NCBI GenBank assembly: GCA_028583685.1
Contig: JAMXIF010000003.1
Span: 53,462,507 to 53,526,506 of the forward strand
DNA: 64,000 nt
Source of the DNA: Petaurus breviceps papuanus
Taxonomy: Eukaryota > Chordata > Mammalia > Diprotodontia > Petauridae
Reading direction: 5' to 3'
This document shows, one piece after another, positions 12,140 through 22,727 of the stretch; within the stretch, counting starts at the first letter, position 1, and every line of letters begins with the position of its first letter. Below the pieces are notes generated by a model. It made no database searches. It was given only the letters and a program-made list of their open reading frames with translations, and had not been told where the DNA came from. The position numbers were made by a program, and so were the translations under genes.

Positions 12140-12640
12140 CTTTGTCTTTTTTTAATCATATATTTTTAATCAGAAAAAAAAATTGCCTTTTCTCCCTCCT
12201 ATGCTAACCTCATCATTCCTAATTGAGAATGAAAAAAAAAAAAAAGAAACCAAAACCTCTGGTTACAAATATATATAGTAAAACAAAACAATTTCCACAT
12301 TGGCCATGTCCAAAATAAAATATGTCTCATTCTGTATTCTGAGTCTTTCACCTCTCTATCAGGAGGTAGATAGCTCATTTCATCATCAATCCTCTAGAAT
12401 CACTGTTGATCATTACGGTGATCAATGACTAATTCTTTCAAAATTGTCTGTCTTTACCATATTATTGTCATTATATAAATTCTTCTGCTCTGCTCACGTC
12501 CTTCTGCATCAGTTCATATAAGTCTTCCCAGGTTTCTCTAAAACCATCCCCTTCCTCATTTCTTACACACAACAGTATTCCATTACATTTATATACCGTA
12601 ACTGTGTTAGTTGCTTCCCCTTCCTCCTTGTTTGTATAAA
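12140..12640 (-). mobile_element. L1 3' region, antisense
   Basis: The same sequence recurs at 30195-31490 and 38685-39715 (for example TGTCATTATATAAATTCTTC, then ACGTCCTTCTGCATCAGTTC). Those copies continue into L1 ORF2 C-terminal codons. Here only the distal part survives. Confidence 0.7.
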
Positions 12641-12819
12641 AGTCTGTCTACACACCCTGATTTTGTGAGATAATTTTCCCTCACTTTCTTTCCCTCTCTC
12701 CCCACCAGCCTAGTCCTCTTCTTATCAAATAGGGATTCTGCCTCAGTTTGGGGGGGGGGCTAAATACTTGAACAGAATTATAGAAGATTAGAGTTGGAAA
12801 GGGTGTTTAGCATATAGTC

Positions 12820-12955
12820 CAGTGGTATCAAACTCAAATGGAAACCTCCCTATGAGCTGCATACTAACTTAGAAAACTATGCGGTACTGTATTTTTATTT
12901 ATTTTGTTAAGCATTTCCCAATTACATTTTAATCTAGCCAGCCCCAATTCCAATA
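12820..12955 (+). mobile_element. hAT-type DNA transposon fragment
   Basis: It begins CAGTGGTATCAAACTCAAAT, like hAT terminal repeats that start CAG, and contains TGTATTTTTATTTATTTTGT, which I associate with a marsupial hAT family. The right terminal repeat is missing. Confidence 0.45.
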
Positions 12956-13017
12956 TTTATGATCTAGTCAATTCAATACTTAAATGGAATCCATAGTATA
13001 ACGCACCCAATAAATGG

Positions 13018-13235
13018 ACAAGTTCATGTCTGTTTATAAGACCTCTACCGAGAAGGAACCTACCGCCTCCCAAGGTAAGCCATTCTATTTTTGGATGGCT
13101 CTAAAGATTAAGAAATTTTTCCCAACATCAAGCCTAAATTCATCTTTTTGTACTCTCTATGTATGGCTTCTAGTTCTTTCCTCTGGGGCCACAGAGAATA
13201 AGTCTAATCCCTTTTCCACTTGATAGCAGTTCTCA
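13018..13235 (-). mobile_element. CR1/L3 LINE fragment, antisense
   Basis: CTCTACCGAGAAGGAACCTA, CATCAAGCCTAAATTCATCT and AGTCTAATCCCTTTTCCACT are landmarks of the old CR1/L3 3' region, seen again in reverse at 62835-63340. Confidence 0.65.
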
Positions 13236-13384
13236 CTTTGTGAGAAGTTAATTTGTAATTCAGTTATTTAGAACTCAGGAATATCTTCCCATAGCAGCAG
13301 TATTATGCAGGACAGTTAGTTTCCAAGGGCAGCTTATACATCACATTCCTGTTGTGGAGATGTACCCAAAGTAGGCACACAGTG

Positions 13385-13560
13385 GATAGCACTGGAGAGA
13401 GGAAGACCTGATTCCAAATCATTCCTCAGTCTCTTACTAGCTATATGAGCCTGGGCAAGTCACTTAACTTCTCTAAAATTCAGATTTCTCATCTGTAAAA
13501 TGGAGACAATAATAGCACCTAGTTCGCGGAGCTGCTGTGACAATAAAATGTGATATGTTT
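13385..13560 (+). mobile_element. MIR/THER SINE
   Basis: AGTGGATAGCACTGGAGAGA, TGAGCCTGGGCAAGTCACTT and CATCTGTAAAATGGAGACAA in order. Confidence 0.8.
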
Positions 13561-13965
13561 TATAAATAATATATATGTCTTATAGGTCTTACAGCATTAC
13601 ATGATGATATTATTATCATAATAAAGAAGAATGTTATTAATACTGCAATTTTTAACCATAGTACTATGGGAAAACTCATTGGTTTTCTAGTTTGGGACTT
13701 AGGAACACATCTCTCCCAACCATATCTCTGACAGGTTGTTGGCTGGCCAAGAGATAACAAAAGGTAAGTAGAAGATGATCAGGAGAGAAGGGCTAGCCTC
13801 TGCCCACCTCATTTACAAAGTCACAGGTACTCACAAGGCCAGGCATGACTGATTTTGAGCACTCTGCTTGGCTTTATACCCTTCTTTTGACGGGCCTGCT
13901 ACTGGTCTTTAGCAACCTACCTGTCAGTTCTGCCAGCTCCCTTGTATCCCAATGATTCATTGTTG
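13561..13965. other. No gene recognised
   Basis: Unique-looking sequence. The frame at 13560-13760 on the minus strand has no recognisable content. Confidence 0.4.
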
Positions 13966-13967
13966 CT

Positions 13968-14152
13968 GACTTTTTGTTTGTTTGTTTGTTTGCTTTTTTG
14001 CTTTTTTGGAGGGGGGAAGACAGGGCAATTGGGGTTAAGTGACTTGCCCAAGGTCACATGGCTAGTTTTGTTAAGTGTCTGAAGCTGGATTTGAACTCAG
14101 TTACTCCTGACTCCAGGGCCAATACTCTATTCACTGTGCCACCTAGCCACCC
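13968..14152 (-). mobile_element. MAR-type SINE (short form)
   Basis: The reversed head ends at CACTGTGCCACCTAGCCACC and the reversed core reads GGGTTAAGTGACTTGCCCAA. The T-rich tail contains (TTTG)n on the left and similar TTTGTTTG sequence flanks the right side. Confidence 0.85.
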
Positions 14153-14619
14153 TTTATTTGTTTGTTTTAAACAATAATATCTATTATGATAGTCTTTTTG
14201 CCTCTGGCTCTTCCCAAACTCTGACCACCTGATGTTTTATTTCAATCACTAAGTGTATTTGCCTACCTTTCTCTCTATCTTTTGCCCCTACATGAATTCA
14301 AACTATCTTATCACTGAACTTTTCCTGTCCCATCTCTAGGAGACAGCAAACATGAGCTTTTGGTAATGCTACTGAAAATTCGCCATGAGAAATGAGAAGT
14401 CTGAAGCGACTCATTTCCGCTCCTCCTCTTCCCCAGGTGTCCAGCATAGCTCTAGGTCGAGGCAAAGGGAAATGAGAGTAGCCATTGTGATTGTGATGCT
14501 CCCATGTTGTGGGACAGGCGGTCCCAGAAGGACAACTGCTGGGGTACATTGTGGAGATGAAAAAATGCCCCTGAAGATTGAGAATAACAATAATGATGAT
14601 GGCATTAATGAATAGCAAC

Positions 14620-14850
14620 TATGTAGCATTTTAAGGTTTACAAGGCACCTTTCATACATTATCTCATTTGAGAAGTAAGTGATATTATTATCATTCCTTT
14701 TTTTTTTTCAGATAAATAAATTTAGGGAGAGAGAAGTTAAGGTTACTTGCCCAGTGTCACATAGCTAGTAAATTTCTGAGGGAATATTTGAACTCGGGCC
14801 TTTTTTATTCTAAGTTCAGCACCCCATCTATTGTACCACCTATCTACCTC
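14620..14850 (-). mobile_element. MIR/THER SINE, full-length type
   Basis: AGCATTTTAAGGTTTACAAG at the reversed 3' part, ACTTGCCCAGTGTCACATAG in the core, and ATTGTACCACCTATCTACCT at the reversed head. Confidence 0.8.
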
Positions 14851-15945
14851 ATAAAAATAGGTAGTGAGTGCTGAGGGTGATGGGAAAGGGGTTGGAGGCT
14901 TGGCAGGGATCACAGAGGGGAGGATCATTAGGACATGGCTTAGCTTCCTCCTTCTCCTCCCTCACATTCCTGAGGATGGCAAGATTGAGTTGGAGCAGGG
15001 CATGCAGGCGCAGCTAGAGTTGGTGTAGGGGGACATAGCAGTAATAGGGATTCTGTGGCCAATGAAGGTGAGATTTACTCTCCTTTTTTCTTCCTATTCT
15101 TCCTCATTTCTTTTCCCTTTCTCTCTTCCTACTGATGAGTCAGGTCTAGAAATAAAATGGTTGCTAGATGTCAAGAGAAAAGCTTTGGCCTCAGGGCTGC
15201 TTCAGGGGTGACGATTGGGGTTTTCCTTTTCCTTCTAGGGCAGGGAGCCCTAATAGAATAAGAGGTAAGAGCAATGATGGCAGGGCTTCTATTGTAGTGA
15301 GAAGGTGGCTTTCTGTTCCCTTCTCTTCCCTTCTTTGTTGCCTGTGACAAGTTTTGTGATATGTTAAGGGGCAATATTATACATGCCAGTTTCCAAGGCA
15401 GCTCACATATTCCTGTGGTGGATAAGGTACTCAAAGCAGGCACATAGGTGACACAGTGGATAGTATTGGGCTGGGGGAAGAGGGCAGGGAAAACATAGTA
15501 AAGAGTGATGCCAAGTCCTGTTCTTCCTTACCTTCTCTCTTTATACCTTCTTGCTTATTACTGAAGGCCATAGATCCCAACCCTAGTTGGTCCTGGGATA
15601 TAATGAGAATTATTTATCTGATGGAAGGGCTGGGTCCCAGGCAGGGTTAGGAACAGCAGTGAAAAGTAAGAAAAGGTTAGAAAAGACCAGGGAAATCAGG
15701 GAAAAATCATGGTCTTCTGGTAGCTCCCTAGGTGGGGCAACTACACAGTTAAAGGTCCTGTTCCATATGGCTTAGTCTAGGCAGGATCGGTGTGAGGCTA
15801 ACCTGGGGCACGGCACCATGGGTCTGATACCAGTTAATCTCTGGGATACTATTTTCCTCTCAATCACCCAGGTTTGCAACCCCAGCAGGCCTTGGGGGTG
15901 ACAATCTATCATCCCAAATTCCAGAATTCATAACCCACAGATGGT
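14851..15945. other. No gene recognised; short repeat pair with 13.3 kb
   Basis: Several short frames but no splice-flanked or family-like content. Segment 15370-15465 is similar to 13302-13395 (both contain GTTTCCAAGG and ACAGTGGATAG), so some old dispersed repeat is present. Confidence 0.4.
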
Positions 15946-15949
15946 AAGC

Positions 15950-17090
15950 GGGACAGAAAACTGGTCAGAAGGAGATTACTGGGGACACTTGGCTGGCAGT
16001 AGATGTATTACTGTGTTGCACTGTCCATATGACAATTTGGGTCACAGTCCCAGGACAATGAGGAGCACTACACATTAGAGCCAAAGCTTCAGGGGAGCGG
16101 GAAGCCTGGTCACAGTTCCAGAACAGAAAAGAGTGCTTGTGGTCACTCACAGACCAGAGTACAGGCCAAGAAAACAGAGACCACATCTCTTCTTAGATCA
16201 TACTACTTTGGAAGAACTGAAAATGTATAGACTCCCCCCCCAGAACTAGCTCTGAAAGCAGGAGCAAAAAAAACCTAACTCTTGGAACAGTGCCCACTCC
16301 ACTCTGGGAGAAGAGTCCAGTTTCAATACAAAGTTAAAAGTCAAGAAACAGACTGAAAAAATGAGCAAACAACAAAAGAACCAGACCATGCAAAGATACT
16401 GTGAAGACAAGAACAGCAAAGCACAAACTAAAAAGAGGTCAACAATGTCAAAATGGCTACATGTAAAACATCAAAGAAAAATGTGAATGGTTGTTAGGAC
16501 CAAAAAGAATTCCTAGAAGAGCTCCCAAAAATTTTTGAAAATTAAATGAGAGATATAAAGGAAAAACTGGAAAAGGAAATGTGAGTGATGCAAGAGAATC
16601 ATGAAAGAAGAGTTAGCAGCTTAGTAAAGGAAATACAAAAATGGGAAAAGATGTAAAAAAAATTGCTGAAGAAAACAACTCCTTAAAAAGTAAAATTGGT
16701 CAGATGGAAAAGGAGGTACAAAAGCTCACTCAAGAAAATAATTCCTTAAAAATCAGAATTGGGCAAGGAAAGAGGGATAACAAATTTGTGGTTGTTGTTC
16801 AGTCTTTTCAGTTGTGTCCCACTCTTTATGACTACATTTAGGGTTTTCTGGCAAAGATACTGAAATGGTTTGCCATTCCCTTCTCCATCTCATTTGACTA
16901 ATGAGGAAACGGAGGCAAACAAGGTTACATGACTTACCCAGGGTCACAAACATAAGTGTCTGAGGATGGATTTGAGCTCACAAAGATGTCTTCCTGACCC
17001 TAGGCACTGCACTCCATCCGCTACACCACCGAGCTGAAGGGGATGGCAAATGACTGAATAAAAATTTCTAAAAATCTGATATAGATTAAT
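15950..17090 (+). mobile_element. L1/HAL1 5' part, split by a MAR1 SINE
   Basis: The 5' untranslated sequence (GTCAGAAGGAGATTACTGGG, TCATACTACTTTGGAAGAAC) matches the copy at 46435-47390. Then follows an ORF1 coiled coil with repeated heptads (KKIAEENNSLKSKIGQMEKE near 16660-16720). A MAR1 SINE at 16790-17035 interrupts it and a short remainder follows. The element is decayed, with stops and shifts. Confidence 0.75.
16790..17035 (-). mobile_element. MAR1 CORE-SINE (long form)
   Basis: Reversed tail GTTGTTGTTCAGTCTTTTCA, GGTTTGCCATTCCCTTCTCC, and reversed head ending at CTACACCACCGAGCT. Inserted in the L1/HAL1 ORF1 remnant. Confidence 0.85.
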
Positions 17091-17108
17091 AGATTCTTAA
17101 ACCACCTA

Positions 17109-17534
17109 CCGTGTTTCCCCAATAATAAGACCTATCCCGAAAATAAGCCCTCCCCATACTGTGTAAGATTCCTCTAAAATAAGCCCTCCCCCGAAAATAA
17201 GCCCTATTGAGATTGCTACTGTAGTGAAAGTGATCCCCTGCGCTACACACTACATTACGGTACCCTCTGTATGCACCGTCCCACCCCCCCCAGGGGAAAT
17301 GCATGCCGCGCTCCGAGCTGCATCCAATCAGAGCTGTAGCAGTGAGTGCATCACCCTGTTCTTCCCCAGTGATTTGCTTATTGAATAAAGGTACGTTTTT
17401 TTGTTCACATTTACCTGTTTATTAAAATTGCTGTCAATGTTCATTAAAATAAGCCCTCCCCTGAAAATAAGCTCTCTGGTGTTTTTCTGTCCAAAAAAAT
17501 AATAAGACAGTGTCTTATTATCGGGGAAACACGG
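17109..17534. mobile_element. Mariner-type non-autonomous DNA transposon (MITE)
   Basis: Terminal inverted repeats of 23 bp (CCGTGTTTCCCCAATAATAA at the left; the right end ends TTATCGGGGAAACACGG) differ at one base and are flanked by TA on both sides (17107-17108, 17535-17536). TA duplication is typical of Tc1/mariner. The 426-bp interior repeats an AAAATAAGCCCTCCCC motif and codes nothing. Insertion is directly after an L1 remnant. Confidence 0.85.
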
Positions 17535-17539
17535 TAATA

Positions 17540-17880
17540 GCACATAACTGAAAATTTTCATGTTAGGAGTAATGTAGGCACTACTCTGCAATAGAAAAGC
17601 ACACAAATACATAAAAGAATAATTTTCTGCTTTGTCTAATAGAATTTTTTTTTCATCAGGCGACTTCCTGTCCGAGAAAAGGACTGGCCCAAGAAACCAG
17701 TGATAGGCCTAAAAACGTTTTAACAAGTTCTATTTCTGCCTATCTCACCCCAAATATTTGCCAGCTTTCTCTCTGCCCTATTTTAGTCTCTCCCTTCTCT
17801 TTTTTGTTTCCCTTCCTATAGTTCTCAGGTTATTAGCCCTTCTATCTCTTTTCTGTTTTCTTCCCTCTATAACAAAACTG
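17540..17880. other. No gene recognised
   Basis: Unique-looking sequence between the MITE and a MIR. Confidence 0.4.
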
Positions 17881-17881
17881 T

Positions 17882-18025
17882 AATGTAGTGGGGGAAAAAT
17901 ACTGGAGTTAGAGTTAAAAAACCTAGGTTTGAACCCTGCTTCATGTTCTCCTTGTGACCCAGGTCCCTTTTTCTTTGTGTATAAAATCAGGGGATTTAAA
18001 CTAGATTCTCTAGATGTACCTTAAT
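17882..18025 (+). mobile_element. MIR/THER SINE
   Basis: GTAGTGGGGGAAAAATACTG, AACCTAGGTTTGAACCCTGC and a diverged 3' part. Confidence 0.6.
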
Positions 18026-18097
18026 CTTCAACTCAAATCCCTTTTCTATTAGTTTCTCATTCATAGGATCATAGATTTAGAGCTGAAAGAGACCTTT

Positions 18098-18343
18098 TGC
18101 TGTTGTCAAGTTGTTTTGGATGTGTCTAACTCTTTGTGACCCCATTTGAGATTTTCTTGGCAAAGATACTAGAGTGACTTCCCATTTCCTTCTCCAGTTC
18201 ATTTTACAGATGAGGAAACTGAGGCAAACAGGGTTAAATGACTTGCCCATGCTCACACAGCTAGTAAATGTCTGAGACTGGATTCAAACTCAGGTCTTCC
18301 AAATTCTAAATCTAGTACTCTGTCTCCTGTGCTAACTAGCCAC
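18098..18343 (-). mobile_element. MAR1 CORE-SINE (long form)
   Basis: TCTAACTCTTTGTGACCCCA, TTCTTGGCAAAGATACTAGA, TACAGATGAGGAAACTGAGG and the reversed head end CTAACTAGCCACC. Confidence 0.85.
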
Positions 18344-18479
18344 CAATGTTTAAGGTATTTTTTTGTGGCTAAAAACATTTTATATATTTAGGTGTGAGAG
18401 AAGGCATTTCTGAATCTCTTCAGCAGCTATTATTGAATAGTAGTAGGAAGAAGTTTGGTGAGATGAATGAAGATCAAAA

Positions 18480-19170
18480 CATAGAGACAAGCTACTGAAG
18501 GCACCAGAGATACTCAACTTGAAGAAGTTAATCAGACTAGACATTTCTTCTTAAGAGGAAGAAATGACAGCTGTCCATGAGGTTGTTGTGAGGAAGGCCC
18601 TTACCATATATCTCTGCACAAATCTGAGCTGTTGGGGCGGCTAGGTGGCACAGTGAATAGAGCACCAGCCCTGGAGTCAGAAGGATCTGAGTTCAAATCT
18701 GACCTCAGATACTTAACACTTACTAGCCCCCTGTGACCTTGGGCAAGTCACTTAACCCCAATTGTCCTGCCCTCTCCCCTCCAAAAAGAAAAAAAAAAGA
18801 AAAAGAAAAAAAGAAAGAAAGAAATCTGAGTTGTTATCATCACCAAGAGGAGAACTCAGCCTTGTTGGCTCTACTCGGTCACAGAGACCAGAATGAGGAT
18901 CAATGGTTGGAAACTTCCAAGAGGCAGGTTTTGGTCCAATATAAGAATAAATCTCCTAACAACTACCAATACTCAAAAGTAGAATAGGAGATGGTGGGCT
19001 CCACCTTGTTGGTGGTCTCTAGGAGACAGGTGGATTTTCAGGGAGAGTGTTTCTATCCATTGGGGCCAGTAGCTTCTGGATTCCCATCCAACTCTCTCAT
19101 TCAAGAGCAGGGAGGGAGTGACTCTGGGGCTGTTTAGACTTTCTAACAGGAGACTTCCAGGGTCACGCAT
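18480..19170 (+). mobile_element. CR1/L3 LINE 3' part, split by a SINE
   Basis: Sense-oriented CR1/L3 landmarks: GACAGCTGTCCATGAGG, then (after the SINE) ATCAATGGTTGGAAACTTCC and GGTCCAATATAAGAATAAAT, leading to GGTGGTCTCTAGGAGACAGG. Confidence 0.6.
18634..18821 (+). mobile_element. MAR-type SINE (short form) with target duplication
   Basis: GGGGCGGCTAGGTGGCACAG to a purine-rich tail. The flanks AAATCTGAGCTGTT (18620-18633) and AAATCTGAGTTGTT (18822-18835) are a 14-bp duplication with one mismatch, so this is one insertion. Confidence 0.9.
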
Positions 19171-19465
19171 TTCTAACCCAGTAAAAGCAATGTGAGAAGG
19201 TTGATCAGGATTAAAAGTTAATTTTAATTATATATTACATATTAATTATAATTAATTTAATAATAAAAGTCTGAATTAGAAAATATTTCAAGAGAAATGC
19301 AATTTTGTTGCTTTCAAGTACAAACAAGAACACTTGATCTAAAGTAAAATGTGTTGCCTCATATAGGACCTTCTGAGATCTGCTTTCATGAGAACCTAAG
19401 TACTTGACACACAGAATTTTATGGAGGACCTGGAAATAGTGCAGTGTTAAAGTCCTAGAGCTTGG
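19171..19465. other. No gene recognised
   Basis: AT-rich, with TTAATTATA-type low complexity near 19210-19260. Confidence 0.4.
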
Positions 19466-19469
19466 TTAA

Positions 19470-19745
19470 ATTTGCCTACATCTTTATTTGTAGGGAGCAG
19501 CCAGATGGATATAGTGGATAACATGGAATGTATTGGACATGGAGGAAGGAAGACCTGTGTTCAAATTCTATCTCAGATACTAACTAGCTGTGTGGCTCTG
19601 GGTAAGTCACTTAACCTGCATCTGATTCATTCCCTCATCTGTAAAATGGGGGTGATAATGGAACCTATTTCACAGGGTTGTTTGAAGATTAAACAAGATG
19701 ACATGAAAATGGCTTTAGGAACCTTAAAGTGGTATATAAATGTTA
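19470..19745 (+). mobile_element. MIR/THER SINE, full-length type
   Basis: GGAGCAGCCAGATGGATATA head, TGTGTGGCTCTGGGTAAGTC core, CTCATCTGTAAAATGGGGGT and TTAAAGTGGTATATAAATGT end. Confidence 0.85.
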
Positions 19746-19749
19746 GCTT

Positions 19750-20000
19750 ATCATGGCAGCTAGTGGTGCAGTAGACAGAGTGCTGGACTTGTAGTTAGAA
19801 AGGCCTAAATTAAAAATCAGCCTCAAACTCTTACGAGCAGTGTGACCCTAAATAAGTCACCTAACCTGTCTGCCTCAGTTTCCTTACTGGTAAAATAGGG
19901 ATAATAATATCACCAATCTCCCAGTATTTCTGTAAAGATCAAATGCAATATTTGTAAAACACTTTGCAAACTTTAGAATGATATTATAATGATAGAATAA
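19750..20000 (+). mobile_element. MIR/THER SINE, full-length type
   Basis: CATGGCAGCTAGTGGTGCAG head and CCTCAGTTTCCTTACTGGTA core, ending AACACTTTGCAAACTTTAG. Directly after another copy in the same orientation. Confidence 0.85.
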
Positions 20001-20199
20001 ATGATATTACTCTTATTATTTTAATGAGTAAACGTCACAATAAGTTCAGACAAAACAACAGGTCGGTTTAAATTTAAATCATCAAAATAAAAAAATCGAT
20101 ATGAAGAGTCCAAATGACTGAGAGGTTTTTAAATACAGCTTTGATTATTCAAAAGAATTCAGATTGGATTATTTATCTAATTAGTATGCATATTATTAC

Positions 20200-20308
20200 C
20201 TGAGGCAGTATAATCCCAGTCATAAAAACATAATACTAAATAATTGATTAAAAGCAATAAAAATCCAGAAAAGGTAAGCAAGTTAGGTGCAATCCACAGT
20301 GGCACTAT
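20200..20308 (-). CDS. SELENOI-like phosphotransferase, internal exon (exon 3 equivalent)
   Basis: This 109-bp exon encodes 36 residues plus one base. It starts IVPLWIAPNLLTFSGF and ends DWDYTAS. It aligns end to end with the third coding exon of human SELENOI as I remember it (about 19 of 36 identical), which carries the first membrane segment and the WxAPNxxTFSGF stretch typical of eukaryotic choline/ethanolamine phosphotransferases. These enzymes move phosphoethanolamine or phosphocholine from CDP-alcohol to diacylglycerol in ER/Golgi membranes. The acceptor (TTTGTATTTTTCAG) lies at 20309 and above, and the donor GTAATA at 20194-20199. The exon begins in phase 0 and ends in phase 1, as in SELENOI. 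The catalytic DG...AR...G...D exon should follow below 20200 but was not found. There are no stops, so a processed pseudogene is excluded. SELENOI itself is less likely because it is far more conserved between mammals and birds than this. Confidence 0.9.
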
Positions 20309-22565
20309 CTGAAAAATACAAAAAAGACAGAAAAATCATATTTCAAATGCATAAGAATGAAAAGTAACAGTGAGTTAGATGCTAAATTAGTAATTCAGGT
20401 CTCACCCACCAAAAAGGAATAAAGGGGATGTTACATGTTACTTGGGGACATTATACATAAAATGGTAAAGATTTAATTATACCAATGAATCAATCATTAG
20501 ACACCGTCAGACAGAATTATAATCAATATTCAATAAGATTGGCTTACTGAAGCAAATTCAATTACTGAAAAAAGATGCTTTTTTTTTTTTTTAACCAAAA
20601 ATTCCCAAGCCCCACCTACTGGTCCATTATGTTTAATGCAGCAAAATTCTAAAATAACAACAACAAAAACTTAAAACATTTCTTCTATTCACTACACAGA
20701 ATTTAAATGTTAAGACAAATTTAAAATATACTGGCTACCATAAACTTTATGAAGGGGAAAAAAATACCATCATAATGAAACCATGTGAATGCATTTCAGG
20801 ACTCAAGTTCCACTGCTTTCTAAAAAATAATTTTTTTTCTCCTACCTCCTATGTTTCTTATTCATAAATCTGTAAAATGAAGGGATTTGACTAGACATTA
20901 TCTAACGTTTCTTTTAGCTCTAAATTTAATAGTTCTAGAAGAAAGAGTATCCTAGTAAATGTTTAGCAGGCAGCTCTCAGGGCTAGGGAAAGGAGTACAC
21001 AGGACACATTTTAAAGTTTAATCTGCGTTATTAACATTTTTCCATCACTTTCTAAGTCTAGACAATCAACAAACTAATAAACCAGGCCATAGCTTTGCTA
21101 ATTTCTGAAGTGTAAATTTTCACTCTGAAAATTTAAGAATAAGAACCAGGACAACTTGGCTCCAGCACCCACTGCTTACAAGTTTGTATTGTGCTAAACT
21201 TCACTGGAAAATCAGAATGATGACTTACTGCCAACCATTTCCTTGACCTGCGCAAGGCGACAGCTTATAAAGCATGAGAAGAATTCATTTTAGAAAGAAA
21301 AATACATGAAGATGGTAATCTACCCTTCCCAGGCTCTCAAGAGAACTGAAAGCAGAAATTCAATAAACATATTTTAAGTGCCTACTATGTGCCCAGTGGA
21401 ACATGTGGAGTCAACTTGGGGATCTCCAAAAGTCTGGCCACAATTTAAAATGATGAGTCACAGGAAGCTGGTAAGTCATTTTCCAAGGATGACACAAGGG
21501 AACCACATGAGAATATGGTGACAGCTACCCACCCATAATAAACTACATTGGGCCCCACAGTCAACCTTCTGGACACTTTTGGTTTAGTTAATAGCCGTGC
21601 AAACTGGGGACAGTAGTTATAACATGCAGCCTAGAACAGTGATCTCCAAGCCCATACCAATTCCTCATCTTCCTGTGAGTAACAGTAATTGTACTGTTAC
21701 AGCAGTAATTACTGTAGTACATGTCTTCTAGTTTAATTAAAGTCACTTTCAATATTCTGTATTTTAGGATCACAAATAAAAAATGTTGCCAGTTTATATT
21801 CAGCCACAGGAACTAGGGTGCATAGTAATGATCGCACTGAACCTTCCTTATTGATTCCCCCTTATAACATCTTATATACAAATATTCTCAATGCGATTAT
21901 AATTTTGCTGAGGACAGGGATTTGATCTCATGTTTCTAAATCCTCTTTTGTAATCCCCATTATCCACTAGTATATATAGCCCAGTTTGTGATACACATGG
22001 TAAGTAATCAATAAATATTTGACGAATATCACCTCAGAATTAAATTTCATAAAGTTCTAAGTCTTAACAGTTTTTTTAAAAGGAACCATAATGTAGTAGA
22101 TGACATCCTCCCTCCATATCTTTCATAAACTAAAGAAATGCCATTTCCCTTTGAAATTTTTTTTTAATTCCTCTAATGTTTATGAAAGAATAAAAAAGAT
22201 TTTAAAAAGACTATATTGATACATATAGAAAAATTAGTAAATACAGTTCTTAATGTCCCAAGTACAAGAACTGAGGAGACCAACAAGTTGAAGAACTGGA
22301 GGGAAAGTATAGCAATGGCAATAAAATATACTTCAAAGATACTATCTGTCCTAAATCCACTGGTACTTGGGATTACAATCAATCAAACCTCCTTTTACTC
22401 CACCATCTTGACAATTAATTAAACCTCAAAAGTATTTTTTTTTCTGTTTTGAGGGGGAAGGAGAACTTAGTTTGTTCTATTAGTTATTTGTTTCCAAATC
22501 AATATCTCTTTCTTTGATTTCATCAACATATGGAAATAGCTAAGAAAATAAAACTTAAAGCTTAC
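20309..22565 (-). other. Intron between the two SELENOI-like exons
   Basis: This 2,257-bp GT-AG intron is bounded by donor GTAAGC (minus strand, 22560-22565) and an acceptor with a pyrimidine run ending CAG at 20309-20311. It is nearly free of young repeats. I recognise only a diverged L2-like end near 21850-22030, a MIR scrap near 20865-20920 and a short TTAAGTGCCTACTATGTGCC scrap near 21375. The frames at 21588-21773 and 22173-22422 are not supported as exons. Confidence 0.85.
21850..22030 (+). mobile_element. L2-like 3' end, diverged
   Basis: TGAGGACAGGGATTTGATCT and GTAAGTAATCAATAAATATT fit the L2 3' end. Antisense to the SELENOI-like gene. Confidence 0.5.
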
Positions 22566-22634
22566 CTTAACTATTCTGTTCCAGAGATGTTGCATAACAT
22601 ACACTGATAAAGGATTTGTATCTACAGCACTATA
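22566..22634 (-). CDS. SELENOI-like phosphotransferase, internal exon (exon 2 equivalent)
   Basis: This 69-bp exon encodes exactly 23 residues, beginning YSAVDTNPLSVYVM and ending WNRIVK, in phase 0 at both ends. Compared with human SELENOI from memory (YSAVDTNPLSLYVM ... WNTIVK), about 18 of 23 residues agree and the exon borders are the same. The acceptor is strong (minus strand TTTCTTCCTTTTTTCAC then AG) and the donor is GTAAGC. In the family this cytosolic N-terminal segment lies just ahead of the first membrane helix. It splices in frame to the exon at 20200-20308. The upstream exon (MAGYEYVSPEQLAGF-like in SELENOI) should lie above 22634, but I could not find it. The substitution cluster after YVM (QHLWNR in place of HPFWNT) argues for a paralogue rather than SELENOI. 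CHPT1 and CEPT1 fit worse. Confidence 0.9.
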
Positions 22635-22727
22635 CTGTGAAAAAAGGAAGAAACATCAAAATTAGTGCCACATAAAAGATTGAAATGATGAATATCTCAG
22701 AATCAATTCACTAAAATTTAACTACCT

